DNA from: Opitutia bacterium
GTDB lineage: Bacteria > Verrucomicrobiota > Verrucomicrobiia > Opitutales > UBA953
DNA length: 16,588 nucleotides
Assembly: GCA_947463395.1 (NCBI GenBank)
Contig: CANHRV010000013.1
Coordinates: 1-16,588 of the forward strand
Direction of reading: 5' to 3'
Each line of letters begins with the position of its first letter. Within the stretch, counting starts at the first letter, position 1. The notes under the pieces were generated by a model. That model was not told where the DNA came from. It saw only the letters and a program-made list of their open reading frames with translations, and ran no database searches. This document shows positions 7,459 to 14,269 of the stretch, in pieces. Made by a program: the position numbers and the translations under genes.

Positions 7459-8500
7459 AGAGAAGTCCTTTGACAACCTGACAGCCCGGAAGTTGGCGAA
7501 TCTTTGCTAAAAGAGCTTTTTCGTGAAAACGAACCTCGGACTTTACGATATTGTTTTCACACTGAATCATTAAACGCCCGTCCTCCTTGAGTCGCAGGGG
7601 AGCACAGAGTTTGGCGAGCTTGCTCGGTAGCAATTGATGCCAATGCGCCACAATCGCATCCTCGGGTACGGGCTTATCGATACGCCATTTTAGTAAAGCA
7701 TCGCTAACGGCTTCATCCATCGACTTGAGTTGTCGCTCGGTTGATCGACGTCGATCTTCTGGTAGCCCTCTCAAGTTGGCTAAGAGATTTTGCACGGTGC
7801 GAGAGAATTTACCCTGACGCATTCCATCGGTCATCACGGCTCTCAATACATAGGGAACTTCCCAAAGTTTTTCGGCTCTTAGGCAGCGCTCAGGTGCGTG
7901 CCTTCCGCCTACAATCAGGCCCATCGCCCCAGCATCCCTTGCTCCTTCACCGTCTTCTCGTGGACTGTCTCCTACATGAACCAAAGAGTTAATGGGAATA
8001 TGCAGTGCTTTAGCTGCCACATGAAAAATTTTCGCATCAGGTTTATCAAAACCGATTTCAGAAGAGAGATAAACGCCGTCAAATAACGAATCGAGACCTT
8101 TGCCTCGTAAGACCGAGTGCATTCGCAAATCCGCATTAGAAAGAACGGCTACTTTTAATCCCAAAAATTTTAATGCAGCTAGGGTTTGCTTAAAACCTGG
8201 AGCCAATCGCCAAGCTTTTTCGTCGGCAAAAGCATTCCAACACTCCTTAAATACCACCTCGGCTTTGTCGCTCGGCAAATCCGCTCCAAAGGTGCGGTAA
8301 ACGACCTCACGCCAAAACTGTTCTGCAGATTTCTGTTTTTTTGTTCCCGAATAAGCCGTGAGGAAATTCTGATTGAGGGTTCTTGCATCAACCCGAATTC
8401 CTACCTTCGCCGCGCACTGGGTGTAAACCTCGCCCACCGAGGGGTGAGGAAAAAGAATCGTCCCGGCCAAATCGAAGGTGACTGCTTGAATGACGGGCAT
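7445..8500 (-). CDS. HAD-superfamily hydrolase fused to a DciA-like (DUF721) domain
   Basis: This 351-residue protein has two parts. Residues about 1-222 are a HAD hydrolase with nucleophile D10 (FDLAGT), S121 in the VLSNAD motif II, K153, and D178/D183 in the GDSxxxD motif IV; a helical cap fills about 20-100. The residue two after the nucleophile is A12, not the usual Asp. The opening 'FPHPSVGEVY' resembles the REG-2/HDHD3-like subfamily. Residues about 230-351 look like DciA/DUF721, the family whose studied members load the DnaB helicase: a basic linker (RRRRST region), a 'W287' helix, then a 'RLMIQCENNIVKSEVRF' strand-helix. The reading frame is continuous with no frameshift sign. ATG 8500 is preceded by a good -10-like TCTAAT. 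An internal ATG (residue 227) could give a separate DciA product. Domain calls are fairly firm; the combined role is unknown. Confidence 0.85.
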   Translation of the reverse strand: MPVIQAVTFDLAGTILFPHPSVGEVYTQCAAKVGIRVDARTLNQNFLTAYSGTKKQKSAEQFWREVVYRTFGADLPSDKAEVVFKECWNAFADEKAWRLAPGFKQTLAALKFLGLKVAVLSNADLRMHSVLRGKGLDSLFDGVYLSSEIGFDKPDAKIFHVAAKALHIPINSLVHVGDSPREDGEGARDAGAMGLIVGGRHAPERCLRAEKLWEVPYVLRAVMTDGMRQGKFSRTVQNLLANLRGLPEDRRRSTERQLKSMDEAVSDALLKWRIDKPVPEDAIVAHWHQLLPSKLAKLCAPLRLKEDGRLMIQCENNIVKSEVRFHEKALLAKIRQLPGCQVVKGLLFTGA

Positions 8501-8507
8501 CTCAGCA

Positions 8508-8535
8508 ATTAGATACGACCGGACTAAACCTGCAA
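8508..8535 (-). promoter_or_regulatory. Probable promoter of the HAD-DciA gene
   Basis: On the minus strand TTGCAG (8535-8530) is separated by 16 bases from TCTAAT (8513-8508), a 5-of-6 match to the -10 consensus. The predicted transcript start falls within one or two bases of the ATG at 8500, so the mRNA would be leaderless or nearly so. No properly spaced Shine-Dalgarno lies upstream of the ATG. Of the candidate promoters in this window this has the best -10. Confidence 0.45.
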
Positions 8536-8581
8536 GCCGACTAAAAAGCTCAGTTTTTATCCAAATCCAAGCTATTCACAT

Positions 8582-8639
8582 TTGAGTTTTAGGCTTTATG
8601 TCAGGGTATTTGTCGTTAATTTAAAAGTACCCCTAAAGA
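8582..8639 (+). promoter_or_regulatory. Candidate promoter region of the lipoprotein gene
   Basis: Two weak options are visible. TTGAGT (8582-8587) is followed after 17 bases by GGTATT (8605-8610), which would leave a leader of roughly 25 bases. TTGTCG (8610-8615) lies 34 bases before the ATG, as at other genes here, but its -10 region (CTAAAG/TAAAGA, 8633-8639) is poor. The rest of the 143-base divergent gap (8501-8643) is AT-rich and holds no other recognisable element. Confidence 0.25.
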
Positions 8640-8643
8640 CTTT

Positions 8644-9099
8644 ATGGTTAAACAAAACGTCAGCCACGCTTGGCGACTTTTACTACTGTCGTTTGCCCTT
8701 TTTGGATGTGAAAGTGGGTCGGATCATTCGACAGCTTTGACCTTTAAAAAAGTCTACATCGAGAATCCCCGGCAAACCGATTGTGCCACGGCTAATCTTC
8801 TTTCACCCAGTCTCTCTCAATCCGTTTCTGAGGAGTTTGCGATCCATGGTTTCGTCGTCGTTTCCGACAAAGCCAAAGCACAAGGATTGGTTCGTCCCAC
8901 TTGGCAAATTCAGCCACCGAACGGGTCAGAAACAATTATGTCGCTTTCCATTAGTGTGTTTGATGCCAACGGAAAAAAGGTTTTTTCAGGAAGTTCAGGT
9001 CCACCCATTCCCGCCTCATTCTGGACGATTACTCGAACCAATGCCGAGGTCGTAGCGATTTTGCATCGCTTACCCACAGCTGGTAAGATTGGAAAATAA
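8644..9099 (+). CDS. Predicted small lipoprotein of unknown function
   Basis: This 151-residue protein has a clear export signal: basic residues (K3, R11), a hydrophobic run (about 12-20), and a lipobox-like L19-F20-G21-C22. C22 would be lipidated by Lgt and cleaved by LspA, giving a mature chain of about 130 residues in the cell envelope. The mature part has alternating strand and helix patterns, with 'GFVVVSDKAKAQGLVRPTW' resembling the small alpha/beta domains of outer-membrane lipoproteins that report 'variable X' residues (LptE- or DUF4136-like topology). I do not recognise the family. It is a single-gene unit, divergent from the HAD-DciA gene and convergent with panE, which ends 8 bases beyond. 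A Phe at the -2 lipobox position is less common but tolerated. Confidence 0.7.
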   Translation: MVKQNVSHAWRLLLLSFALFGCESGSDHSTALTFKKVYIENPRQTDCATANLLSPSLSQSVSEEFAIHGFVVVSDKAKAQGLVRPTWQIQPPNGSETIMSLSISVFDANGKKVFSGSSGPPIPASFWTITRTNAEVVAILHRLPTAGKIGK

Positions 9100-9120
9100 T
9101 CGAGGTTCAACCTCGCGATT
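9098..9120. terminator. Bidirectional terminator-like hairpin between lipoprotein gene and panE
   Basis: A perfect inverted repeat, CGAGGTT-C-AACCTCG (9101-9115), sits at the junction of the two convergent genes and covers the panE stop codon (9109-9107). A realistic fold is a 5-bp GC-rich stem with a UUCAA loop. Flanking AAT/ATT can extend it past a 2-base bulge. The plus strand continues into CGATTTTAG and the minus strand into ATTATTTTCC, so both transcripts run into short U-rich stretches. The stem is short, so efficiency is uncertain. Confidence 0.5.
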
Positions 9121-10021
9121 TTAGTCGAAGTTCAATCTCCGCTTTGAGTTTTGCGAGTTCAGGCATCATAGCACCCACGGCTTGACCTCGTCGCCAAGGC
9201 TCGCCCCACAGGGCTGCTACTTCAACGGCACGACCTTGCTCATAATCAATTAGGCTTGATGGACGATAAGGCCCCATTCCTTCAGTGACAGTAAATTGAC
9301 GTTCGAGGTGCTCATCACTGAAAGGAACCCCATCAAGTTTCGCAGCACTCTGTATTTCGAGCATTAATTTTCTCGCTCGAGACCTTAACTCAGGGTCAGC
9401 CAAGATTTTATCAGTTGTTAATCCTCCAGCTGCAATCGCCAGTCCATTAAACGGAATATTCCAACAAAGTTTTTTCCACAAAATCCCTTTAAGTGAATCC
9501 TCGGCTTTCACTTCAACTCCCGCTTTCGAAAATAAATCCACCACGGTTTTCACGGCTTGATTTTGCGAACCTTGAGCTGCGGCCATACGAATGTATCCTG
9601 ACAAAGTATTTTCAATCACTCCAGGTGCGATACGGTTGATGCAGACGAAACACAGTCCAGCGACCAAGCGATCTGCGGGGATAATCGGAAGAAAGGCTTC
9701 AACATTTCCCATGCCGTTTTGTAGGGTTAGGAGAATGGTATGTGGCTCAATTAGTGGTTTAATCAAAGAGGGCAGGGTGTCATTGGCGGTCGATTTGGCT
9801 GCTATCACAATCAAATCACAGCCCCTGACGGGTTGTGGCTGCGCCGTGGCAGAGGAGAGTTTGACGATACGCTCAGAATGTCGGTCTCGTAAGATTAAAC
9901 CACGATCTTGAATCACACGATAATCACTGGGCGTAACGGCATGAACTTCATGACCAGCCAGTGCCAGAAGACCTGCATACCAACCACCGACTGCCCCTGT
10001 GCCGATAACAATGATTTTCAT
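9107..10021 (-). CDS. panE: 2-dehydropantoate 2-reductase (ApbA/PanE family)
   Basis: PanE reduces ketopantoate to pantoate with NADPH, on the route to pantothenate and CoA. The 304-residue product begins with the Rossmann signature GTGAVG (7-12). It has the family's LQNGMGN loop (about 100-106), the catalytic lysine in a WKKLCWN context (K184) followed by N188, and an SSL...E arrangement (S255/S256, E267) that matches the substrate-binding Ser and Glu of E. coli PanE in spacing. The ATG at 10021 lies four bases after the nadB stop, so the two form a unit; a weak GGAAAG could serve as ribosome site. Some ApbA/PanE relatives act on other 2-keto acids, so the specific substrate is inferred from the conserved residues. 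Confidence 0.88.
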   Translation of the reverse strand: MKIIVIGTGAVGGWYAGLLALAGHEVHAVTPSDYRVIQDRGLILRDRHSERIVKLSSATAQPQPVRGCDLIVIAAKSTANDTLPSLIKPLIEPHTILLTLQNGMGNVEAFLPIIPADRLVAGLCFVCINRIAPGVIENTLSGYIRMAAAQGSQNQAVKTVVDLFSKAGVEVKAEDSLKGILWKKLCWNIPFNGLAIAAGGLTTDKILADPELRSRARKLMLEIQSAAKLDGVPFSDEHLERQFTVTEGMGPYRPSSLIDYEQGRAVEVAALWGEPWRRGQAVGAMMPELAKLKAEIELRLKSRG

Positions 10022-10025
10022 TCAC

Positions 10026-11633
10026 TTACTTTCCGACTGGGCTCATCACCGAGGTGTGTGAAGCCGCTGGATTTTTTTGTGGGTAATCTAAAGTATAATG
10101 GAGACCACGACTCTCTTGTCTTTGGAGAGCACACTCGATAATGAGTTCAGCAACCTGAATGAGATTCCGCAATTCAAGCAGTCTTGGTTCGACTCGGAAA
10201 TTCCAGTAGTACTCACTGACCTCATCAGCGAGGGTTTTAATACGGGTCTTCGCACGACGGAGGCGTTTGGTAGAACGTACTATTCCTACATAGTCCCACA
10301 TGGTTCGACGAAGTTCATCCCAGTTGTGAGTGAGCACCACTCGCTCATCAGGATCGCCGACGGAACCATCAATCCACGAGGGAAGCTGACCATTGGGGCC
10401 AGCATGTTGATGAATCCAGGTGTTAGCAGCCTGCGCACCATCGTGAGCTAAAACAACGGCTTCGAGAAGGGAATTGGAGGCTAAACGATTAGCTCCATGC
10501 AAGCCAGTGCTAGCCACTTCGCCGACCGCAAAAAGGCCTGGTAGACTGGTCTGACCGTTCAAGTCGGTCTTCACTCCACCACAGAGGTAATGCGCCGCAG
10601 GAACAACCGGAATCGGCTCCTTGGCCAAATCAAATCCAGCCTGCATGCAGGTTTGATAAATATGAGGGAAGCGCTCGGCCAAATGCCCTTTGGCAACTTG
10701 AGTCGCATCTAATAAAACATGGGGTGATCCATCGCGTTTCATCACCGAATCAATCGCCCGAGCGACAATGTCCCGTGGCGCGAGATCACCCAAGGGATGA
10801 AAATCTTTCATGAATGGTCGACCATTCATGTCTTTTAAAATCGCCCCTTCACCGCGTACGGCTTCAGAGATAAGCGCTCGGCCACCATCGGGAGATTTGA
10901 GGGCCGTGGGATGAAACTGTACCATTTCCATATCTCTTACTTCCGCCCCTGCGCGATAGGCCATCGCAATGCCATCACCCGTAGCAATATCTGGATTCGT
11001 CGTAAACTGATAAACCTGTCCCATACCTCCGGTCGCCAACACCACTGTCGAGGTAGAAAAAGTTTCCACACGACCAGCCTTAATATTTAAGACGTGAATA
11101 CCCATCACGTGGTTGTCAGGTGAATGAACTGCACAGGCTCCTAATTTTGCCCGAGTAATCAAATCAATCGCAAAATGATACTCGAGAATTTTGACTTTAG
11201 GTTGCGCACTGACAGCCCGAATGAGAGCCGATTCAATGGCTCGACCTGTCATATCGCGGGCATGCAAGATTCGTCGTTGTGAGTGACCGCCCTCACGTCC
11301 GAGATCGGGTTTTCCATCAGGACCATTTTCAAATTTAACTCCCCATTGAATCAGTTCCGCCACTCGAGCCGGACCGGATTCAACAATATGCTTCACTGCT
11401 TCGATATCACAAAGTCCGTCACCAGAATTTAAGGTATCTTGGATGTGACTCTGAAAATTATCTGTACCACTGGTGACACAAGCGATGCCACCTTGAGCCC
11501 AGTTGGTGTTCGATTCGGTGCTCGTCTTCTTGGTGACAATGGCGACGGAATGACCGCGATTGGCCAAATTGAGGGCAAAACTAAGCCCACCAATGCCACT
11601 TCCCACAATGATTGCGTCAAAATGCGTCGCCAT
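10026..11633 (-). CDS. nadB: L-aspartate oxidase
   Basis: NadB oxidises L-aspartate to iminoaspartate using FAD, the first committed step of de novo NAD synthesis; NadA then uses the product. The 535-residue protein has the FAD dinucleotide motif GSGIGG (11-16), the NTNWAQGGIA loop, the HARDMTGRAI segment, the ATGGMGQVY second FAD segment, 'LAPRDIVARAI' with the catalytic Arg region, and the C-terminal 'GLFAVGEVASTGLHGANRLASNS' flavin loop, all in order, with a full helical C-terminal domain. These loops separate it from succinate dehydrogenase/fumarate reductase flavoproteins. nadA and nadC are not in the window. It leads a two-gene unit with panE, and the ATG at 11633 is divergent from the CNNM-family gene. 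Confidence 0.96.
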   Translation of the reverse strand: MATHFDAIIVGSGIGGLSFALNLANRGHSVAIVTKKTSTESNTNWAQGGIACVTSGTDNFQSHIQDTLNSGDGLCDIEAVKHIVESGPARVAELIQWGVKFENGPDGKPDLGREGGHSQRRILHARDMTGRAIESALIRAVSAQPKVKILEYHFAIDLITRAKLGACAVHSPDNHVMGIHVLNIKAGRVETFSTSTVVLATGGMGQVYQFTTNPDIATGDGIAMAYRAGAEVRDMEMVQFHPTALKSPDGGRALISEAVRGEGAILKDMNGRPFMKDFHPLGDLAPRDIVARAIDSVMKRDGSPHVLLDATQVAKGHLAERFPHIYQTCMQAGFDLAKEPIPVVPAAHYLCGGVKTDLNGQTSLPGLFAVGEVASTGLHGANRLASNSLLEAVVLAHDGAQAANTWIHQHAGPNGQLPSWIDGSVGDPDERVVLTHNWDELRRTMWDYVGIVRSTKRLRRAKTRIKTLADEVSEYYWNFRVEPRLLELRNLIQVAELIIECALQRQESRGLHYTLDYPQKNPAASHTSVMSPVGK

Positions 11634-11641
11634 TCCAAGTA

Positions 11642-11705
11642 ACCTTAGAGAAGTGCTGGCTTGGCAACAAGCGGATTTGACTGAAAGAATGAGGTCCTTT
11701 TCAAT
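11642..11705. promoter_or_regulatory. Divergent promoter region of nadB and the CNNM/CBS gene
   Basis: Plus strand: TTGACT (11677-11682), a 17-base spacer and TTCAAT (11700-11705; 4 of 6) put the transcript start at about 11712, next to the GTG at 11714. Minus strand: TTGTTG (11670-11665), 17 bases and TAAGGT (11647-11642; 3 of 6) put a start just before the nadB ATG; an overlapping TTGCCA (11667-11662) is an alternative -35. The AAGG inside TAAGGT could instead act as a ribosome site for nadB. The 80-base gap contains nothing else I recognise. Confidence 0.4.
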
Positions 11706-11713
11706 TCTCTGAC

Positions 11714-13033
11714 GTGGAAATTGTTATCATTATCTCCTGCTGGTTAACGATTGGATTCTTCGAACTCTCGGAGATGTCATTAGTCTCCTCCAATCGGCGA
11801 CGCCTCCATAAGTTAGCCGAAAATGGCAGCAAAGGGGCACAGAAAGCTTTAGAACTTCTCGCCAACCCAACGAAGTTTCTTTCCACCGTTCAGGTGGGGT
11901 TGACCTTTGGAGCAATCCTCGCCGCAACGTTCGGTGGCCAACCTTTGGCCGAAGCACTCGCTCCCTATCTACATAAATTGCCCAGCGATTTTATCTCGCA
12001 AAACGCCGAGGGTGTCGCCCGTGCTTTCGTTTCTTTCTTTATTGGCTCTCTTACTATTATTTGCGCCGAAATCGTTCCGAAAAAGATTGGTCTATCCAAT
12101 CCCGAAGCTATCGCCGTCGTTCTTTCTCGTCCGATGGCCTTTGTGGCATGGATTGCTTCTCCTTTAGTGGGAGCACTTAGTGGAGCAGCGAATCTCGTTC
12201 TCAAAATTTTCGGTATTACACGAACTCGAGAAGATATTACTTCGGAAGATGAAATCCGAATGATGGTCGACCAAGGAATGGCCTCAGGAGTTCTACATGC
12301 TTCAGAACACCGCATGGTTCACGGAGCACTATCGATGGATCAAATCACGGCTGAGCAACTGATGACTCCTAGCAATCGGGTGGTTTGGCTAAACCTAGAT
12401 GATCCTGAAGAAATCAATTGGCGAAAAATCGTCGCCTCAGGTCACACCTGGTTTCCCGTTTTTCGTGGCACCCCGGATCGCCCTCTCGGAGTTGTCTCCG
12501 TGAAGCGTCTCTGGGCGAATCTTTCCCTGACAGGTACAGCTCAAATCAAAGATTTGATTACCGAGTCGCCCACCGTCACTCGTCAAACCACTGGCACGCA
12601 GTTACTCGAACGTTTCCGCAAAGAAAAAATTCATCTGGCACTCGTGCTCGACGAATTTGGTCATGTTCGTGGAGTGGTTTCTCTCAATGATGTACTCGAA
12701 GCCGTGGTCGGTGAACTGCCGAATGAAGGCTCGCCTATTGCTCAACCAAAGCCAGTCCGTCGACGTGACGATGGAAGTTGGATGGTCGATGCGATTATCA
12801 CTTTAGATGATTTTCGTGAGGCGACAGGTATCGCTGGTAAGTTCCCCGGCGAGGGCACAGGACGTTTTACCACAATCTCAGGATTTATGATGCGTGCATT
12901 AGGACGCATTCCCTACGAAGGGGATAGTGTTGAGGCTCTCGGATACGTCTTCGAAGTCGCAGACATGGATGGTCACCGCTTGGACAAAGTCCTTGTCATG
13001 CCCAAAGCAAATCAGAGCACTGCGACTCTTTAA
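11714..13033 (+). CDS. CNNM (DUF21)-CBS-CorC/HlyC membrane protein
   Basis: This 439-residue membrane protein is of the 'hemolysin'/CorC type; characterised CNNM relatives mediate magnesium or other divalent-cation efflux. The N-terminal DUF21/CNNM domain (about 1-190) has hydrophobic segments near 3-18, 58-76, 104-122 and 138-165, with the conserved 'FFELSEMSLVSSNRRRL' start and 'EIVPKKIGLSNPE' loop. A CBS pair follows (about 205-335), including 'LALVLDEFGHVRGVVSLNDVLE'. A C-terminal CorC_HlyC domain (about 345-430) carries 'TISGFMMRALGRIPYEGD'. The start is GTG 11714, with no Shine-Dalgarno. It is a single-gene unit, divergent from nadB. Its TAA stop overlaps the hisF stop in TTAA. Toxin activity is not implied by the old hemolysin name, and the transported ion is unknown. 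Confidence 0.92.
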   Translation: MEIVIIISCWLTIGFFELSEMSLVSSNRRRLHKLAENGSKGAQKALELLANPTKFLSTVQVGLTFGAILAATFGGQPLAEALAPYLHKLPSDFISQNAEGVARAFVSFFIGSLTIICAEIVPKKIGLSNPEAIAVVLSRPMAFVAWIASPLVGALSGAANLVLKIFGITRTREDITSEDEIRMMVDQGMASGVLHASEHRMVHGALSMDQITAEQLMTPSNRVVWLNLDDPEEINWRKIVASGHTWFPVFRGTPDRPLGVVSVKRLWANLSLTGTAQIKDLITESPTVTRQTTGTQLLERFRKEKIHLALVLDEFGHVRGVVSLNDVLEAVVGELPNEGSPIAQPKPVRRRDDGSWMVDAIITLDDFREATGIAGKFPGEGTGRFTTISGFMMRALGRIPYEGDSVEALGYVFEVADMDGHRLDKVLVMPKANQSTATL

Positions 13034-13788
13034 AGTCTCACGGGTAAGCCAGCGGACTTGAGATGTTCCTTGGCTTGGCGAACGGTAAAAGTACCAAAGT
13101 GAAAGATGCTCGCTGCCAAGACCGCACTGGCTAAGCCATCCTTTAAAACCTCAGCAAGGTGTTCAAGTTTACCTGCACCGCCCGAAGCTATAACAGGCAA
13201 TTCGACTGCCTCAGAGACAGCTCGACAAAGAGGCACGTCATAGCCAGAAGCAGTGCCATCGCAATCCATACTGGTCAGTAAGATTTCGCCTGCTCCGTAA
13301 TTCTGCATTTGGCGAGCCCAAGCAACAACATCCAAGCCCGTTGGATTACGTCCGCCGTGGGTAAAAACTTCCCACTTACCTGGAGCCACACGCTTTGCAT
13401 CGATGGCAACAACAATACATTGACTGCCAAATTTACGAGCCGCTTCTAAAACTAATTCGGGATTCTTCACGGCCGAAGTATTCAGCGAAACTTTATCAGC
13501 TCCAGCATTTAGCATCGTTCGAATATCTTCAATCGATCGTAAACCGCCACCGACGGTCAGAGGCATGAAGACTTGGTCCGCGGTACGTTCAACAACATCC
13601 ACCATGGTTTTTCGTCCATCGCTCGAAGCGGTGATATCAAGAAAAACCAATTCGTCTGCCCCCTGTGCCTCATAAGCCGCCGCCACCACCACCGGATCGC
13701 CAGCGTCCCGCAATTCTTGAAACTTTACGCCTTTCACAACACGTCCGTCATGCACATCGAGACAGGGAATAATGCGGACAGAAAGCAT
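13030..13788 (-). CDS. hisF: Imidazole glycerol phosphate synthase cyclase subunit
   Basis: HisF is the TIM-barrel subunit that, with the glutaminase HisH, turns PRFAR and ammonia into imidazole glycerol phosphate and AICAR in histidine synthesis. The 252-residue product has the standard length. Catalytic aspartates are at the canonical positions D11 (RIIPCLDV) and D130 (VVAIDAKR). Phosphate-binding motifs LTVGGGLRS (about 77-85) and IASGGAGK are present, as is the DCDGTASGYD loop. The ATG at 13788 has a clear Shine-Dalgarno GGAG at 13799-13796, one of the few in the window. It lies 42 bases downstream of dtd on the same strand and may be the last gene of the metG-menF-dtd run. hisH is not nearby. 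The stop overlaps that of the convergent CNNM gene. Confidence 0.97.
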   Translation of the reverse strand: MLSVRIIPCLDVHDGRVVKGVKFQELRDAGDPVVVAAAYEAQGADELVFLDITASSDGRKTMVDVVERTADQVFMPLTVGGGLRSIEDIRTMLNAGADKVSLNTSAVKNPELVLEAARKFGSQCIVVAIDAKRVAPGKWEVFTHGGRNPTGLDVVAWARQMQNYGAGEILLTSMDCDGTASGYDVPLCRAVSEAVELPVIASGGAGKLEHLAEVLKDGLASAVLAASIFHFGTFTVRQAKEHLKSAGLPVRL

Positions 13789-13795
13789 GAGAGGA

Positions 13796-13799
13796 CTCC
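13796..13799 (-). promoter_or_regulatory. Ribosome binding site of hisF (GGAG)
   Basis: GGAG lies 8-11 bases before the hisF ATG, a standard spacing. It is notable because most other starts in this window have no such sequence. It shows that Shine-Dalgarno-led initiation exists in this genome alongside the SD-less starts. A TTGCCT also lies 35 bases upstream of this ATG (13823-13818) but has no credible -10. Confidence 0.6.
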
Positions 13800-13830
13800 A
13801 AAGGAAGAGTCACTCTGAGGCAAAGAAAAT

Positions 13831-14268
13831 TTACTCAAAAACGATGGTCACGGGTCCATCATTGACTAACTGCACCTGCATATCCGCACCAAAGACACCG
13901 GTGGGTATTTTTCTTCCAAGAACTTGAGACAACTCCTCGACAAAGAAATCACAGAGCGGCTTCGCCATTTCGGGTTTGGCCGCTTGATGAAAAGAAGGGC
14001 GATTACCTTTCGCAAAATCAGCCAAGAGGGTAAATTGACTGACGACTAAGATTTCACCCTGAATATCAAGAATGCTCGACTGCATTTTTCCCTCAGCATC
14101 AGGAAATAAACGTGCTTTCGTAATCTGCTGCGCCATTCGCTTCGCTTGTTCAGTGGTGTCACCGGCTGCGATGCCAAGGAGCAAAAGATAGCCTCGTTCA
14201 ATCCCTGCAACTTTTTCTCCATTCACCGAAACCGAAGCGGAACGAACGCGTTGTAAAACGACTTTCAT
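13831..14268 (-). CDS. dtd: D-aminoacyl-tRNA deacylase
   Basis: DTD hydrolyses D-amino acids, and misattached glycine, from tRNA and so acts in translation proofreading. The 145-residue length is typical. Visible motifs are the SQFTL segment (77-81) and the C-terminal NDGPVT with the cross-subunit Gly138-cis-Pro139 pair; the enzyme acts as a dimer through these. The N-terminal MKVVLQRVRSASV is also characteristic. ATG 14268 begins one base after the menF stop codon, with no Shine-Dalgarno, so translational coupling to menF is likely. hisF follows after 42 bases. The nearby metG fits a shared theme of tRNA charging and quality control, though menF lies between them. Confidence 0.97.
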   Translation of the reverse strand: MKVVLQRVRSASVSVNGEKVAGIERGYLLLLGIAAGDTTEQAKRMAQQITKARLFPDAEGKMQSSILDIQGEILVVSQFTLLADFAKGNRPSFHQAAKPEMAKPLCDFFVEELSQVLGRKIPTGVFGADMQVQLVNDGPVTIVFE

Positions 14269-14269
14269 T

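Noticed and set aside
8543..8558. AAAAA-GCTCAG-TTTTT in the divergent gap before the lipoprotein gene
   Set aside because: The stem is five A-T pairs with no G-C base, too weak for a terminator, and neither neighbouring gene ends there.
10098..10451. A 117-codon open frame on the plus strand opposite nadB
   Set aside because: It lies wholly inside the strongly conserved nadB gene in antisense, has no recognisable domain or ribosome site, and its composition follows the nadB codons. The same reasoning excludes the antisense frames inside the HAD-DciA gene (8186-8512), panE (9591-9911), menF (15324-15620) and metG (15642-15959).
11714..13033. 'Hemolysin' label as a virulence factor
   Set aside because: The domain order DUF21-CBS-CorC_HlyC marks a CNNM-type ion transporter family; the hemolysin name is historical and nothing here indicates a secreted toxin.
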